23,949 nucleotides of DNA, taken from NCBI GenBank assembly GCA_963532875.1, contig CAUSLO010000016.1, forward strand, positions 1-23,949, written 5' to 3'. How positions within the stretch are numbered: position 1 is the stretch's first letter; every line of letters begins with the position of its first letter. Source of the DNA: CAUTUX01 sp963532875 (GTDB lineage Bacteria; Bacillota; Clostridia; Christensenellales; CAG-917). Positions 14,952-23,949 of this stretch are shown here, piece after piece. A program made the translations under genes and the position numbers. The notes under the pieces are model-generated. The model worked only from the letters and a program-made list of their open reading frames with translations. It ran no database searches and was not told where the DNA came from.

Positions 14952-16137
14952 AAAAGATTGTGTCGCAATGCTATTGGCAGGGGGGCAAGGAACAAGATTA
15001 GGAGTCTTAACAGAAAAACTTGCAAAGCCAGCAGTGCCATTTGGAGCAAAATATAGAATAATAGATTTTCCATTATCAAACTGTATCAACAGTGGAATTG
15101 ACACGGTTGGAGTATTGACGCAATATCGCCCATTTAAACTTCACCAATACATAGGGAACGGACAACCTTGGGACTTAGATAGGCTCGAGGGTGGAATATT
15201 CGTTCTACCACCTTTCATGACAGCAAAGGCTGGGGAATGGTATAAAGGAACGGCAAATGCAATTTTCCAAAACATAGAATTCATAGACAACTATAATCCA
15301 GAGAATGTATTGATTTTAAGTGGCGACCACGTATACAAGATGGACTATCACACAATGCTAATGGATCACAAAAAGAACAAAGCCGATTGTACGATTGCAG
15401 TTCTTGACGTTCCAAAAGAAGAAGCAAGCAGATTCGGAATCATGAACCTAAAGGACGGCAACAAGATATATGAATTTGAAGAAAAGCCAAAAGTTCCAAA
15501 GAGCACAAAGGCATCAATGGGAATATATATATTCAAATGGGACAAGTTGAAGAAGTATCTAATAGAGGATGAAAAGGATACGAATTCGGAAAACGATTTT
15601 GGGAAGAACATAATTCCAAAAATGTTAAACGAGAAGTGCAAGATGTTTGCATATCAGTTTGAAGGATACTGGAAGGATGTAGGAACAATATCATCCTTGT
15701 GGGAAGCCAATATGGACATCCTACACGGAACAAAAGATGAGTCATTGAAGTTAAGCGACTCAACATGGAAAATTTATGCGAGGAACACGGCAGAACCACC
15801 ACATTATGTTACAGAAGACGGAAAGGTATCAAATTGCCTTGTTTCGGAAGGAACAATTATTGCAGGAACGGTTAAAGACAGCATAATCTCTCATTCTTGC
15901 AAGATAGGGAAGAATGTGTATATAGAAGGGTCAATCTTGATGCCTGGAGCCGTTATTAAAGACGGAACGGACATTAGGTATTCAATAATAGGATGGGATG
16001 CTGAGATTGGGGAAAACTGTGTAATTGGAGAAACCCTCACAGATTGCAAGCCTGGCGAGTGGAAGATAAGTGTAATTGCTCCTGAATATAAATTGAAAGC
16101 AGGAAGCATAGTTGCTGCCAACGAAATGATAGGATAG
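14935..16137 (+). CDS. glgC: Glucose-1-phosphate adenylyltransferase, catalytic subunit GlgC
   Basis: GlgC makes ADP-glucose from glucose-1-phosphate and ATP, the committed and regulated step of bacterial glycogen synthesis. The 400 residues carry the nucleotidyltransferase loop GGQGTRL (16-22), AKPAVPFGAKYRIIDFPLSN, SGDHVYKMDY (metal-binding Asp) and FEEKPK (sugar-phosphate-binding Lys). A C-terminal left-handed beta-helix follows, with repeated VIKDG/IIGWDAEIG-like hexapeptides. The strong ribosome site GAGGGAGG lies within the end of glgB. glgD begins 10 bp downstream. In Bacillota, GlgC usually pairs with GlgD in a heterotetramer, which fits this layout. Confidence 0.95.
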   Translation: MAKEIKKDCVAMLLAGGQGTRLGVLTEKLAKPAVPFGAKYRIIDFPLSNCINSGIDTVGVLTQYRPFKLHQYIGNGQPWDLDRLEGGIFVLPPFMTAKAGEWYKGTANAIFQNIEFIDNYNPENVLILSGDHVYKMDYHTMLMDHKKNKADCTIAVLDVPKEEASRFGIMNLKDGNKIYEFEEKPKVPKSTKASMGIYIFKWDKLKKYLIEDEKDTNSENDFGKNIIPKMLNEKCKMFAYQFEGYWKDVGTISSLWEANMDILHGTKDESLKLSDSTWKIYARNTAEPPHYVTEDGKVSNCLVSEGTIIAGTVKDSIISHSCKIGKNVYIEGSILMPGAVIKDGTDIRYSIIGWDAEIGENCVIGETLTDCKPGEWKISVIAPEYKLKAGSIVAANEMIG

Positions 16138-16147
16138 GTGAATATAT

Positions 16148-17257
16148 ATGAATAAGACAATGGGAATTTTATTTGCGGATAACGACGATAGTCATTTAAA
16201 AGAGCTGACAATTAAAAGAACGAGTGCATCTGTCCCATATGGTGGAAGATATCGTCTAATAGACTTTGCACTATCGAACTTCACAAATGCGAACGTTACA
16301 AAAATCGGATTGATAACACGAAACAACTACAACTCTTTGATGGACCACATTAGGATGGGTAGAGATTGGGACTTAAACAGAAAGAACAGCGGAATATCTA
16401 TATACCCACCACTAGTTTTCAACACGGCTGATGTATATAGAGGGAAGGTTGAAGCACTTCATACATTAAGAGGATATATATCAAATAGTGAAGAAGAGAA
16501 TGTTTTAATAGCAGATACTGATATAGCAATCAATATCGACTATGACCAAGTAGAAAAGTTTCATGTGGAAAAAGGGGCAGATATCACAATGCTCACATAC
16601 AAGACAGACGAGTTGAGTTCTAAAAAGTGGATTATTAAAGAAGACAAGAATAAGAGAATCGTAGATATGAGATTGCCAGTAGCGACAGATTCGTCAAAGC
16701 AATTGTGCAACTTGAACATATACTATATCAAGAAGTCACTGTTGCTTGCATTAATAGACAAGGCGTTTGCATATGGAGAGTACAACTTTGAGAAAGATGT
16801 TCTATTTAAAAACTTGAGCAACTTGTATGTAATGAGTTATGAAGTCAAAGACTACGTAGCGGTAATAGACAGCATAGAATCATATTTTAAACACAGCATG
16901 GACTTGTTAGACATGAAGATAAGAGATACATTGTTCTACAAGAACTCAACCATATACACCAAGGTTAAAGACAGCGTTCCAACGAGATATAAAGAAAACG
17001 CAATGGTAAAGAACTCAATCATAGCGGACGGTTGTCAAATAGACGGAACAGTAGAGAACTCAATATTGTTCAGAAGTGTAAAGGTCGGGAAGAATGTGGT
17101 TATTAAAAACTCAATCATAATGGAAAACACAATAATAATGGATAACGCCGAATTAAATTATACCATCACAGATAAAGATGTAATAATAGAAAAAGACAGA
17201 AAACTAAGCGGATATGAGACGTATCCAATCGTTATAGCAAAAGGAAAACGAATTTAG
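16148..17257 (+). CDS. glgD: GlgD, regulatory subunit of glucose-1-phosphate adenylyltransferase
   Basis: The protein has 369 residues and is homologous to GlgC, but the nucleotide-binding loop is degenerate. Where GlgC has GGQGTRL, this protein reads ILFADNDDSHLKELTIKRTS. It keeps VPYGGRYRLIDFALSN and the C-terminal beta-helix with hexapeptides (SIIADGCQIDG, SVKVGKNVVIKNSII). Known GlgD proteins have little activity alone and modulate GlgC in a mixed complex, so a non-catalytic, activating role is expected. Only a weak AGGTGA precedes the ATG; coupling with glgC, 10 bp upstream, probably helps initiation. It is followed by glgA after 10 bp. Confidence 0.92.
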   Translation: MNKTMGILFADNDDSHLKELTIKRTSASVPYGGRYRLIDFALSNFTNANVTKIGLITRNNYNSLMDHIRMGRDWDLNRKNSGISIYPPLVFNTADVYRGKVEALHTLRGYISNSEEENVLIADTDIAINIDYDQVEKFHVEKGADITMLTYKTDELSSKKWIIKEDKNKRIVDMRLPVATDSSKQLCNLNIYYIKKSLLLALIDKAFAYGEYNFEKDVLFKNLSNLYVMSYEVKDYVAVIDSIESYFKHSMDLLDMKIRDTLFYKNSTIYTKVKDSVPTRYKENAMVKNSIIADGCQIDGTVENSILFRSVKVGKNVVIKNSIIMENTIIMDNAELNYTITDKDVIIEKDRKLSGYETYPIVIAKGKRI

Positions 17258-17267
17258 GAGGTGTCAT

Positions 17268-18692
17268 ATGAAAATATTATATGTAGCATCAGAGGCTGCC
17301 CCATTCGTAAAGTCAGGAGGATTGGGAGATGTAGCGGGAGCATTGCCAAAAGCATTAGCAAAACAAAAACATGACGTAAGGGTAGTTATTCCTTTTTATA
17401 AAGAAGAAATAAGAGAAGAGTTGCAAACGACAATGAAATATGTTGGGGCAACATTCGTAGACCTAAGTTGGAGAAGGCAGTATGCAGGAGTGTATGAAAC
17501 ACAAATAGACGGCGTTAAATACTACTTCATCGACAACGAATATTACTTCAAAAGAAGAGGGCTATACGGACACTTTGATGATGGGGAGAGATTTGCATTC
17601 TTTTCAAAAGCAATTTTAGAGATATTGCCAATAATAGATTTCTATCCAGATGTCCTACATTGTAACGATTGGCAGACATCCTTAGTCCCAGTGTTTTTGG
17701 ATGTTTTCTTCAGATACGCAGAGGAATACAAGAACATAAAAACAGTCCTAACAATTCACAACATTGAATTCCAAGGCAAATATGATTCAAAACTAATCAC
17801 AGATATCCTAGGATTGCCAGAATGGGCACACTCAATTGTTTTAAACAATGAAGACACAAACTATATGAAGGGAGGAATAGAATCCGCCTCTCTTGTAACA
17901 ACAGTTAGCGAAACATATGCCAATGAAATACTAGACCCATTCTTTGCATTTGGGCTAGAAGGCATTTTGAGAGAAAGACAATACAAGATACACGGAGTAG
18001 TAAACGGTATAGATATGAACTTGTTTGATCCAAATAAGGACAAGGCACTGTTTAAGAACTATACTCAAGCGACAATTGCAGACAAGAAAGCAAACAAGAA
18101 GGGCTTGTGCGACATGGTTGCCTTACCATACTCAGAGAAGAGACCAATGATAGCAATGGTATCAAGGCTAACAGAGCAAAAGGGGTTAGACCTATTAGGG
18201 TATGTTGCTGACGAATTAATGAAAGCAGACCTTCAAGTTGTTGTAATAGGAACTGGAGACTGGAAATACGAGAATATGGTTAAGAGTATAGAGAGTAGAT
18301 ATCCAGAGAAATTTAGGGCAATACTTGCCTTCTCTAGCGACCTAGCATCTAAGATATATGCCGCATCAGATATGTTCTTAATGCCTTCAAAATTTGAGCC
18401 ATGCGGATTGTCGCAGTTAATCGCAATGAGATATGGGTCAGTTCCAATCGTACGCGAGACAGGCGGATTAAAAGACACAGTCCCTCCATACAATCCACAA
18501 ACAAAAGAAGGCAAGGGGTTCACTTTCAAGACATACAACGCATATGATATGTTAGATGCAATATGGAGAGCCTTTGGCTTCTATATCGAAGAGAACAAAC
18601 AAAACTGGAACAACATTATAAAGAACGGAATGAATAGCGATTTCGGTTGGGAAATAAGTGCAAAAAAATATTTAGAAATATACAAAAAATAG
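17268..18692 (+). CDS. glgA: Glycogen synthase (ADP-glucose) GlgA
   Basis: GlgA (GT5) transfers glucose from ADP-glucose to the non-reducing end of an alpha-1,4-glucan. The 474 residues match the family. The ADP-glucose-binding KSGGLGDV (K15) lies at the N-terminus, HCNDWQT at 131-137, and FEPCGLSQ with the conserved acidic residue E377 in the C-terminal Rossmann domain. K15 and E377 carry the same numbers as in E. coli GlgA. A strong TAGGAGGTG precedes the ATG. It is the fourth gene of the operon. A 69-bp gap without an obvious terminator separates it from glgP, so the degradative genes are probably on the same transcript. Confidence 0.96.
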   Translation: MKILYVASEAAPFVKSGGLGDVAGALPKALAKQKHDVRVVIPFYKEEIREELQTTMKYVGATFVDLSWRRQYAGVYETQIDGVKYYFIDNEYYFKRRGLYGHFDDGERFAFFSKAILEILPIIDFYPDVLHCNDWQTSLVPVFLDVFFRYAEEYKNIKTVLTIHNIEFQGKYDSKLITDILGLPEWAHSIVLNNEDTNYMKGGIESASLVTTVSETYANEILDPFFAFGLEGILRERQYKIHGVVNGIDMNLFDPNKDKALFKNYTQATIADKKANKKGLCDMVALPYSEKRPMIAMVSRLTEQKGLDLLGYVADELMKADLQVVVIGTGDWKYENMVKSIESRYPEKFRAILAFSSDLASKIYAASDMFLMPSKFEPCGLSQLIAMRYGSVPIVRETGGLKDTVPPYNPQTKEGKGFTFKTYNAYDMLDAIWRAFGFYIEENKQNWNNIIKNGMNSDFGWEISAKKYLEIYKK

Positions 18693-18761
18693 ATTAGAAT
18701 TATGAGAAGAAAATAAAACAAAATATGTCTTGACTTGGGGGAAACAAGAGCAGGAGAGAGG

Positions 18762-21185
18762 ATGGCAAAAGAAAACATAACAGAGAAAGAATTTGCAAAA
18801 CAAATTGAAGAAACAATGTTGAGGTATCTTGGGGTAGAACCAAGTACCGCAACCAAACCACAAATGTATAAGGCATTGGCGATTTGTGTTAGAGAAATTC
18901 TAACAGCTAAAAGATTGGCATTTAAGAAAAAAGTCCATCAGAAGAAGATGAAACAAGTATATTACATGTCGATGGAGTTCTTGCTTGGAAGGTCGCTCAA
19001 GAATCACTTGTTCAATATGGGGCTAGAGAAGGTTGCAGAGAAAGCAATTAAGTCAATGGGGTTTGACCTTGAAGAGATATATGAGCAAGAACCAGACGCA
19101 GGACTTGGTAACGGCGGATTGGGTAGACTTGCAGCAGCATACATGGACGCTCTGACATCTCAAGATTATGCCGCAACAGGATTCTCTATAATGTATGACT
19201 ATGGCATTTTCAAACAAGTAATTGTTGACGGTTGGCAATTAGAAAAACCAGACGACTGGTTAAAGGATGGAAGCGTTTGGGTTTCAAATAAGAACGAAGA
19301 AACATATGAAGTAAACTTCGGCGGAAGAGTCGAAGAGTCATGGGAAGACGGCAAGTTAAAGGTTACATATAAAGATCAAACAACAGTATTGGCTGTGCCA
19401 TATGATATGAATATTTCTGGATACAGCACAGATGCAGTTAATAGAATTAGGCTATGGGCATCAAGAGCCCCACAAGAATTTGACATGACCATGTTTGCAA
19501 AGGGCGAATACGTAAAGGCAATGGCAGCAAAGGCAATGGCAGAATCTATCTCGAAAGTCCTATACCCAGCAGATGATCACATTGAAGGGAAATCATTAAG
19601 ACTTAAACAACAATACTTCTTTGTATCAGCATCAATACAAAGCATTCTTAACAGACACCTAATGTATCATAAGGGATTTAAGAATCTTGGAGATTATGTA
19701 GCAATACATATTAACGACACGCACCCAACGTTGTGCATTCCAGAATTAATGCGTCTTCTTTTGGACGAGCACGGATTTACATGGGATGACGCATGGGATG
19801 TAGTAAAGAAGGTTATATCATATACAAACCATACAGTTATGGCAGAGGCTCTAGAAAAATGGCCTCAAGAATTGTTCCAGCAATTGTTGCCAAGAATATA
19901 TCAAATTATTCAAGAGATTAACCAAAGATACTGTAGCGAGTTATGGGAGTTCTATCCAAACGACTGGAGCGTAGTCAACAACAACGCAGTATTGGCAGAA
20001 GGTCAAGTAAGGATGGCAAACCTTTGTTTGATAGCGGGGCACACTGTAAACGGTGTTTCGGCACTACACTCAGAAATTTTAAAGCGAGATGTTTTCAAAG
20101 ATTATTACGCAATGCATCCAGACAAATTTACAAATGTTACAAATGGTATTACACACAGAAGATGGACAATGCAAGCGAACCCTAGCCTCGCAAAACTAAT
20201 ATCAGATTTAATTGGTGATGGCTGGAAGAAAAACCCACAACAACTTGAAAAGTTAGTTGATCATATTGGAGACAAAGAAGTATATAAGCAATTGACAAAA
20301 ATAAAGAAAGAAAACAAAGAAAGGCTTGCCAAGTACGTTAAGGAACACAACTGTGTAACGCTAGACACAAGTGCAATATTTGACGTGCAGGTAAAGAGGT
20401 TGCATGAATACAAGAGACAACTATTGAACGCTCTACACATTCTTGATTTATATTTCAGAATAAAAGAAAATCCAGACCTAGACATCAAACCAAGAGTGTT
20501 TATTTTTGCAGCAAAAGCAGCAAGTGCATATTATATGGCAAAGGAAATTATAAGATTTATTTGTACACTTGCGGATGTAATAAATAACGATAAAGACATC
20601 AAAGGAAAGATAAAGGTGGTATTCCTTGAAAACTACAGGGTATCACTTGCAGAAATAATTATCCCAGCAGCGGAAGTCAGTGAACAAATTTCAATAGCAG
20701 GTAAAGAAGCAAGCGGAACATCAAACATGAAGTTTATGATAAACGGAGCATTAACTCTTGGAACGATGGACGGAGCAAACGTAGAAATATACGGAGAGGT
20801 CGGAGAAGGCAACATGTTTGTATTTGGACTTCTTGCAAATGAAGTTGAAGAAATGTGGAGAAACGGATATAATCCAACACAATATTACAATTCAAGCGAA
20901 AGAATTAGGAGATTAATAGATACATTAAGATCGGGACTTGGAGGGAGTAGTTTTTCAGAAATCGCAGATAGCCTAACCGTAGGAAGAGGCGGAACAGCAG
21001 ATGGATATATGGTTCTAGCAGATTTTGAATCATATGCCAATGCACAACAAAGAGTAAATGACACATATGCAGACACAAACAAATGGAATCGCATGTCTCT
21101 AATGAATATAGCAAAGTCAGGATTCTTCGCAGCAGATAGAGCCGTTGTTGAATACGCAAAGAGAATCTGGGGTCTAAACAAGTAG
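18762..21185 (+). CDS. glgP: Glycogen/alpha-glucan phosphorylase
   Basis: This 807-residue GT35 enzyme releases glucose-1-phosphate from chain ends using phosphate and pyridoxal phosphate. Recognisable blocks are YYMSMEFLLGRSL, the EPDAGLGNGGLGRLAAAYMDAL glycine-rich segment, NDTHPTL, TNGITHRRW, VKRLHEYKRQLLN and the cofactor motif GTSNMKFMINGALTLGT. PLP should be bound at K657. The ATG at 18762 is chosen because AGGAG lies 5 nt upstream; an upstream in-frame TTG at 18735 has no such support. The usual regulatory N-terminal extension of animal phosphorylases is absent, as is normal in bacteria. It links the operon's synthetic half to its degradative half and reads almost directly into the amylase gene. 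Confidence 0.96.
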   Translation: MAKENITEKEFAKQIEETMLRYLGVEPSTATKPQMYKALAICVREILTAKRLAFKKKVHQKKMKQVYYMSMEFLLGRSLKNHLFNMGLEKVAEKAIKSMGFDLEEIYEQEPDAGLGNGGLGRLAAAYMDALTSQDYAATGFSIMYDYGIFKQVIVDGWQLEKPDDWLKDGSVWVSNKNEETYEVNFGGRVEESWEDGKLKVTYKDQTTVLAVPYDMNISGYSTDAVNRIRLWASRAPQEFDMTMFAKGEYVKAMAAKAMAESISKVLYPADDHIEGKSLRLKQQYFFVSASIQSILNRHLMYHKGFKNLGDYVAIHINDTHPTLCIPELMRLLLDEHGFTWDDAWDVVKKVISYTNHTVMAEALEKWPQELFQQLLPRIYQIIQEINQRYCSELWEFYPNDWSVVNNNAVLAEGQVRMANLCLIAGHTVNGVSALHSEILKRDVFKDYYAMHPDKFTNVTNGITHRRWTMQANPSLAKLISDLIGDGWKKNPQQLEKLVDHIGDKEVYKQLTKIKKENKERLAKYVKEHNCVTLDTSAIFDVQVKRLHEYKRQLLNALHILDLYFRIKENPDLDIKPRVFIFAAKAASAYYMAKEIIRFICTLADVINNDKDIKGKIKVVFLENYRVSLAEIIIPAAEVSEQISIAGKEASGTSNMKFMINGALTLGTMDGANVEIYGEVGEGNMFVFGLLANEVEEMWRNGYNPTQYYNSSERIRRLIDTLRSGLGGSSFSEIADSLTVGRGGTADGYMVLADFESYANAQQRVNDTYADTNKWNRMSLMNIAKSGFFAADRAVVEYAKRIWGLNK

Positions 21186-21190
21186 AGGAA

Positions 21191-22963
21191 ATGTATAATC
21201 CACTAATACATAAGAAACCATACGGAGCGTGTGTAAAAGATAAAGATGTACACATTCGCTTTCCGTTGCCAATCGGCGAAGTCGTGAAGAACGTAACAAT
21301 TATCTTAAGAAAAGACGAACAAGAAATACACCACCAACTAAAGTTCAAGGAAGTTGTTGCCAACGAAGCAATATACGAAGGAACTTTTCAAATATCAGAA
21401 AGTGGAATATGGAAATACAGATTTGAAGCAGAACTTTTAACTGGCGGGATTGGATATTATGGCAGAGGTTTTGGAGGAATAGCGGTAAGGCAAGATTGGC
21501 TACCAGAATGGCAACTTACAGTTTGCGACAAAGAGCAGAACACGCCAGAATGGGCGAAGCAAGGAATCTGTTATCAAATATTTGCAGATAGATTTTATAA
21601 GGGCGAAGAAAGACCTTTCAACAAAGATGGGACATATCACAAAGACTGGAACGAACAACTAGAGATAGCAGAGGAAGGGAAGGATTACAAGGCAAATGAC
21701 TTTTATGGTGGAAACATAGAGGGGATTATTCAAAAGATACCGTATCTAAAGGAACTAAACGTTACATGTATTTACCTAACGCCTATATTTGAATCTTTTT
21801 CAAACCACAGATATGATACCGCAGATTACTTAAAGGTGGACGACCTATTTGGAACAGAAGAGCAGTTGTCCGAATTTATACAAGAAGCACACAAAAACGG
21901 CATACATATAATGTTAGATGGCGTTTTTAACCATACAGGGTCTGACAGCATATATTTCAATAAATTAAATCGTTACCCAGGGAAAGGAGCATATCAGTCA
22001 AAAGATTCAAAATATTACGACTGGTATTACTTCATAGATTATCCTAACCAATACCATTCATGGTGGGGTTGTAGCGTGGTTCCAACGGTAAACAAAACCG
22101 CAAAGGGATATAGAGAACTCATTATGGGCAAAAACGGCGTTATTGAAAAGTGGAGCAAATTGGGAGTGGACGCATGGCGACTAGATGTTGTCGATGAGTT
22201 GCCAATAGAGTTTACTACCGCATTATGTAAAAAGATTAAAGAACAAGGGAAAGATAAGCACATCATTGGTGAAGTATGGGAAGACGCGACAACTAAGGTT
22301 AGTTATGATGAATGGAGACCATACTTGATGGGCAATCAAATAGACAGCACCATGAACTATCCATTCAAAGAAGCAATCCTAGAATTTTGCCACACAAGAG
22401 ACAAGGATGTGTTTATAGAGAAGATAACGAACATCTTAGAGAACTATCCAAAATCTGCCATAGACAGCGCTCTAAACCTAATCGGTTCGCACGATACGGT
22501 TAGAGCAATAACGGCATTGTCAACGGCAGAATATCCAAAAACACAGTCGGCAAGAAGAGTAGCAAAGTTACATCCATCAAAATATATGGAAGCAAGGAAT
22601 CGACTCAAAATAGCGACCGTATTGCAGTATACCTTGCCAGGCATCCCAATGGTGTATTATGGCGATGAAATAGGAATGCAGGGATATGAAGACCCTCTAA
22701 ACAGAAAAACAATGCAATGGGACAATATAGACGACGTTATACACAGTAGATATATAAAACTAGGAGAATTAAGAAAGAAGTATAAAGAAATTCTACAAGG
22801 CGAAACCTCTTTTTTAACACATCCAACGTTACTAATATATGTACGCAAATCAGAGCAAGGCAAAATGACAATAGCAATCAACCCAACAGACGAAGAGCAA
22901 GAGTTTAACGATAAGAAAATAGGAGCATGGAATTACGACATCTTTATAAAACAGTACGTCTAA
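21191..22963 (+). CDS. Cytoplasmic GH13 alpha-glucan hydrolase (neopullulanase/cyclomaltodextrinase-like)
   Basis: The 590 residues comprise an N-terminal beta-sandwich (about 1-110) typical of CBM34-type maltogenic amylases, then a GH13 barrel beginning WAKQGICYQIFADRF. Catalytic residues are the nucleophile D332 (VDAWRLDVVDE), the acid/base E361 (IIGEVWED) and D435 (GSHDTVR). FGG-like DFYGGNIEGI and LDGVFNHTGSDS complete the family pattern. There is no signal peptide, so it acts inside the cell, presumably on branched or short dextrins left by phosphorylase. The ATG is only 5 bp after the glgP stop, and its GAGG lies unusually close (2 nt), so initiation probably depends on coupling to glgP. 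It is the last gene of the operon. The exact specificity (neopullulanase, cyclomaltodextrinase or alpha-amylase) cannot be fixed. Confidence 0.85.
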   Translation: MYNPLIHKKPYGACVKDKDVHIRFPLPIGEVVKNVTIILRKDEQEIHHQLKFKEVVANEAIYEGTFQISESGIWKYRFEAELLTGGIGYYGRGFGGIAVRQDWLPEWQLTVCDKEQNTPEWAKQGICYQIFADRFYKGEERPFNKDGTYHKDWNEQLEIAEEGKDYKANDFYGGNIEGIIQKIPYLKELNVTCIYLTPIFESFSNHRYDTADYLKVDDLFGTEEQLSEFIQEAHKNGIHIMLDGVFNHTGSDSIYFNKLNRYPGKGAYQSKDSKYYDWYYFIDYPNQYHSWWGCSVVPTVNKTAKGYRELIMGKNGVIEKWSKLGVDAWRLDVVDELPIEFTTALCKKIKEQGKDKHIIGEVWEDATTKVSYDEWRPYLMGNQIDSTMNYPFKEAILEFCHTRDKDVFIEKITNILENYPKSAIDSALNLIGSHDTVRAITALSTAEYPKTQSARRVAKLHPSKYMEARNRLKIATVLQYTLPGIPMVYYGDEIGMQGYEDPLNRKTMQWDNIDDVIHSRYIKLGELRKKYKEILQGETSFLTHPTLLIYVRKSEQGKMTIAINPTDEEQEFNDKKIGAWNYDIFIKQYV

Positions 22964-22975
22964 TCCGCCAAAACA

Positions 22976-23683
22976 CTATTTTTTATTTTTCAAAGAAGAT
23001 CTAAGAGAGCGGAAATATTCTTTGTCTTCCTCAGAAACTCTATGGCTATCTATTAGTTTTTGAATTGCCATACGTTTTATGGTGGGACATATTTTATCGT
23101 CGTTCATCAAATCAAGCACAGCCTCATTTTTTTCTAAGTACAGAACTTGTATGGTCCAGGCAATAGCCATTTGCAAAATATAGTCTTCCGAAGTGCCGAA
23201 CTGTTTAATTTTGTTCACAACGTAGCCAGAATATTCAAAAGTTAAATACTTTATCATAAAGACAAACGCAAGGCGTCGTTTTAGTGGATTTTCTTGTGAT
23301 AAGAAAAAATTGCAGAATTCAATACAGGATTGAGGTTCTTTTATAAAGTAGGGAAATTCTGCGGTATCAGGAATAGCCCAAGAATCGGCATAGTCTAGTA
23401 GGAAGTCTATAAGATCAGTGAAGCGTTCCAGGTATGAGCGTTCGGCGATAAATAGAAATATGACTTGTTCGTCCATGGATGATAGGTCAAGAGAGCCTAG
23501 AATGTCGTCCTCATGAAACTTTTTTAATAGTTCTGCCGATAGATGCCGAATCTCTGGAATAGAAATCCCAGCACAGCGTAAATTAGTTTTCAAAACCCTC
23601 TTCTGAAAGGGAATACGGCTGGGCTTGGCGAAATGCTTAATGAAAGAATTAATATAATCTCTTATGTTATCTTTAGTGTCCAT
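22976..23683 (-). CDS. AlkD-like DNA alkylation repair protein
   Basis: The 235 residues are close to the 237 of Bacillus cereus AlkD, a HEAT-like-repeat glycosylase that removes N3- and N7-alkylated bases without flipping them. The protein is all-helical, and the segment ADSWAIPDT (99-107) corresponds to the family's SWWDxVD block with D106 as candidate catalytic Asp. LKRRLAFVFMIKY (134-146) matches the conserved Arg-containing helix. The ATG at 23683 gives family length; an in-frame ATG at 23737 would add an unconserved hydrophobic extension overlapping the promoter. No Shine-Dalgarno site is present. TACAAT lies 6 nt upstream of the ATG, so the message may be leaderless, although the -35 region is poor. 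It converges with the glycogen operon across 12 bp. The weak WD block makes enzymatic activity uncertain. Confidence 0.75.
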   Translation of the reverse strand: MDTKDNIRDYINSFIKHFAKPSRIPFQKRVLKTNLRCAGISIPEIRHLSAELLKKFHEDDILGSLDLSSMDEQVIFLFIAERSYLERFTDLIDFLLDYADSWAIPDTAEFPYFIKEPQSCIEFCNFFLSQENPLKRRLAFVFMIKYLTFEYSGYVVNKIKQFGTSEDYILQMAIAWTIQVLYLEKNEAVLDLMNDDKICPTIKRMAIQKLIDSHRVSEEDKEYFRSLRSSLKNKK

Positions 23684-23737
23684 AGGTAAATTGTAGCACA
23701 AAAATTGCGGAGTAAGGGGAAACGAAAAAACAAACAT

Positions 23738-23766
23738 TTGACAAACCGTCAGAAAAAAAGTAAGAT
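23738..23766 (+). promoter_or_regulatory. tRNA-Asn promoter
   Basis: A perfect TTGACA (23738-23743) and TAAGAT (23761-23766) are separated by 17 bp. The expected start point is a few bases before the tRNA at 23781. It faces away from the divergent AlkD-like gene. Confidence 0.75.
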
Positions 23767-23780
23767 GAAAAAACTGACAT

Positions 23781-23856
23781 GCCTGTTTAGCTCAGTCGGT
23801 AGAGCATGCGGCTGTTAACCGCAGTGTCGTAGGTTCGAGTCCTACAACAGGCGCCA
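23781..23856 (+). tRNA. tRNA-Asn (anticodon GTT)
   Basis: This is a complete 76-nt cloverleaf. The acceptor stem GCCTGTT pairs with AACAGGC, the D-arm is GCTC...GAGC, and the anticodon stem TGCGG/CCGCA carries loop CTGTTAA. The T-arm is GTAGG-TTCGAGT-CCTAC, followed by discriminator G and an encoded CCA. The anticodon GTT (23814-23816) reads AAC and AAU. Confidence 0.97.
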
Positions 23857-23865
23857 TGTTAGTAG

Positions 23866-23894
23866 AGAGTCTTAAGGAAACTTAGGGCTCTTTT
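23866..23894 (+). terminator. Terminator after tRNA-Asn
   Basis: An 11-bp stem (23866-23876 with 23881-23891) includes two G-U wobbles and is capped by a GAAA tetraloop. It is followed directly by a short T-run. It lies 9 bp after the tRNA end, so the tRNA is probably transcribed alone. Confidence 0.8.
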
Positions 23895-23949
23895 AATTAA
23901 AGAATTCCCAATTTCAGACACTATATACCCAAAATGTCAGCCAATTCTC

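Noticed and set aside
18735..18761. TTG start extending GlgP by nine codons
   Set aside because: AGGAG is correctly spaced only for the ATG at 18762, and the extension is not typical of the family.
1..23949. CRISPR array, insertion sequence or prophage
   Set aside because: I saw no regularly spaced short repeats, transposase motifs, terminal inverted repeats or phage genes.

Overview
The window looks like the replication-origin region of a low-GC Bacillota (Clostridia-like) chromosome. Three things suggest this: a rsmG-parB-oriC-dnaN block with dnaA and recF beside it; a glycogen operon carrying the paired glgC/glgD genes typical of Bacillota; and a tRNA gene with an encoded CCA end. No species can be named from the sequence alone.

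Left arm (1-4461). A truncated nuclease-like fragment, an AAA/DUF4143 ATPase and an MTA/SAH nucleosidase lie on the minus strand. The spacers between them are T-rich; two hold copies of a diverged repeat and one holds a pair of palindromic sites. On the plus strand, rsmG and parB form a two-gene unit.

Origin (4464-4650). The parB-dnaN spacer holds one perfect DnaA box, one that fits the relaxed consensus, three one-mismatch boxes and an A+T-rich stretch, followed by dnaN. Unusually, dnaA is downstream of dnaN on the minus strand. The two genes converge with a 6-nt gap, and dnaA points back at the origin. Intergenic DNA is T-rich on the plus strand to the left and A-rich to the right, which fits a replication-strand switch near here. 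recF follows on the plus strand. No parA, S4-domain yaaA-type gene or gyrB/gyrA is seen in the usual neighbouring places.

Middle (8360-13040). An apparent two-gene operon encodes a leucine-carboxyl-methyltransferase-like enzyme and a large repeat-containing lipoprotein. Its promoter carries a perfect palindrome near the start point. Next is a gene-poor stretch with a small TM2-domain membrane protein. The TM2 promoter has nine consecutive G residues filling the part of its spacer next to the -10 element, an arrangement typical of phase-variable promoters.

Right (13041-22963). A compact plus-strand operon glgB-glgC-glgD-glgA-glgP-GH13 amylase covers ADP-glucose formation, chain elongation, branching, phosphorolysis and hydrolysis of cytoplasmic glycogen. 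It converges on an AlkD-like DNA alkylation repair gene. The window ends with a tRNA-Asn that has its own promoter and terminator.
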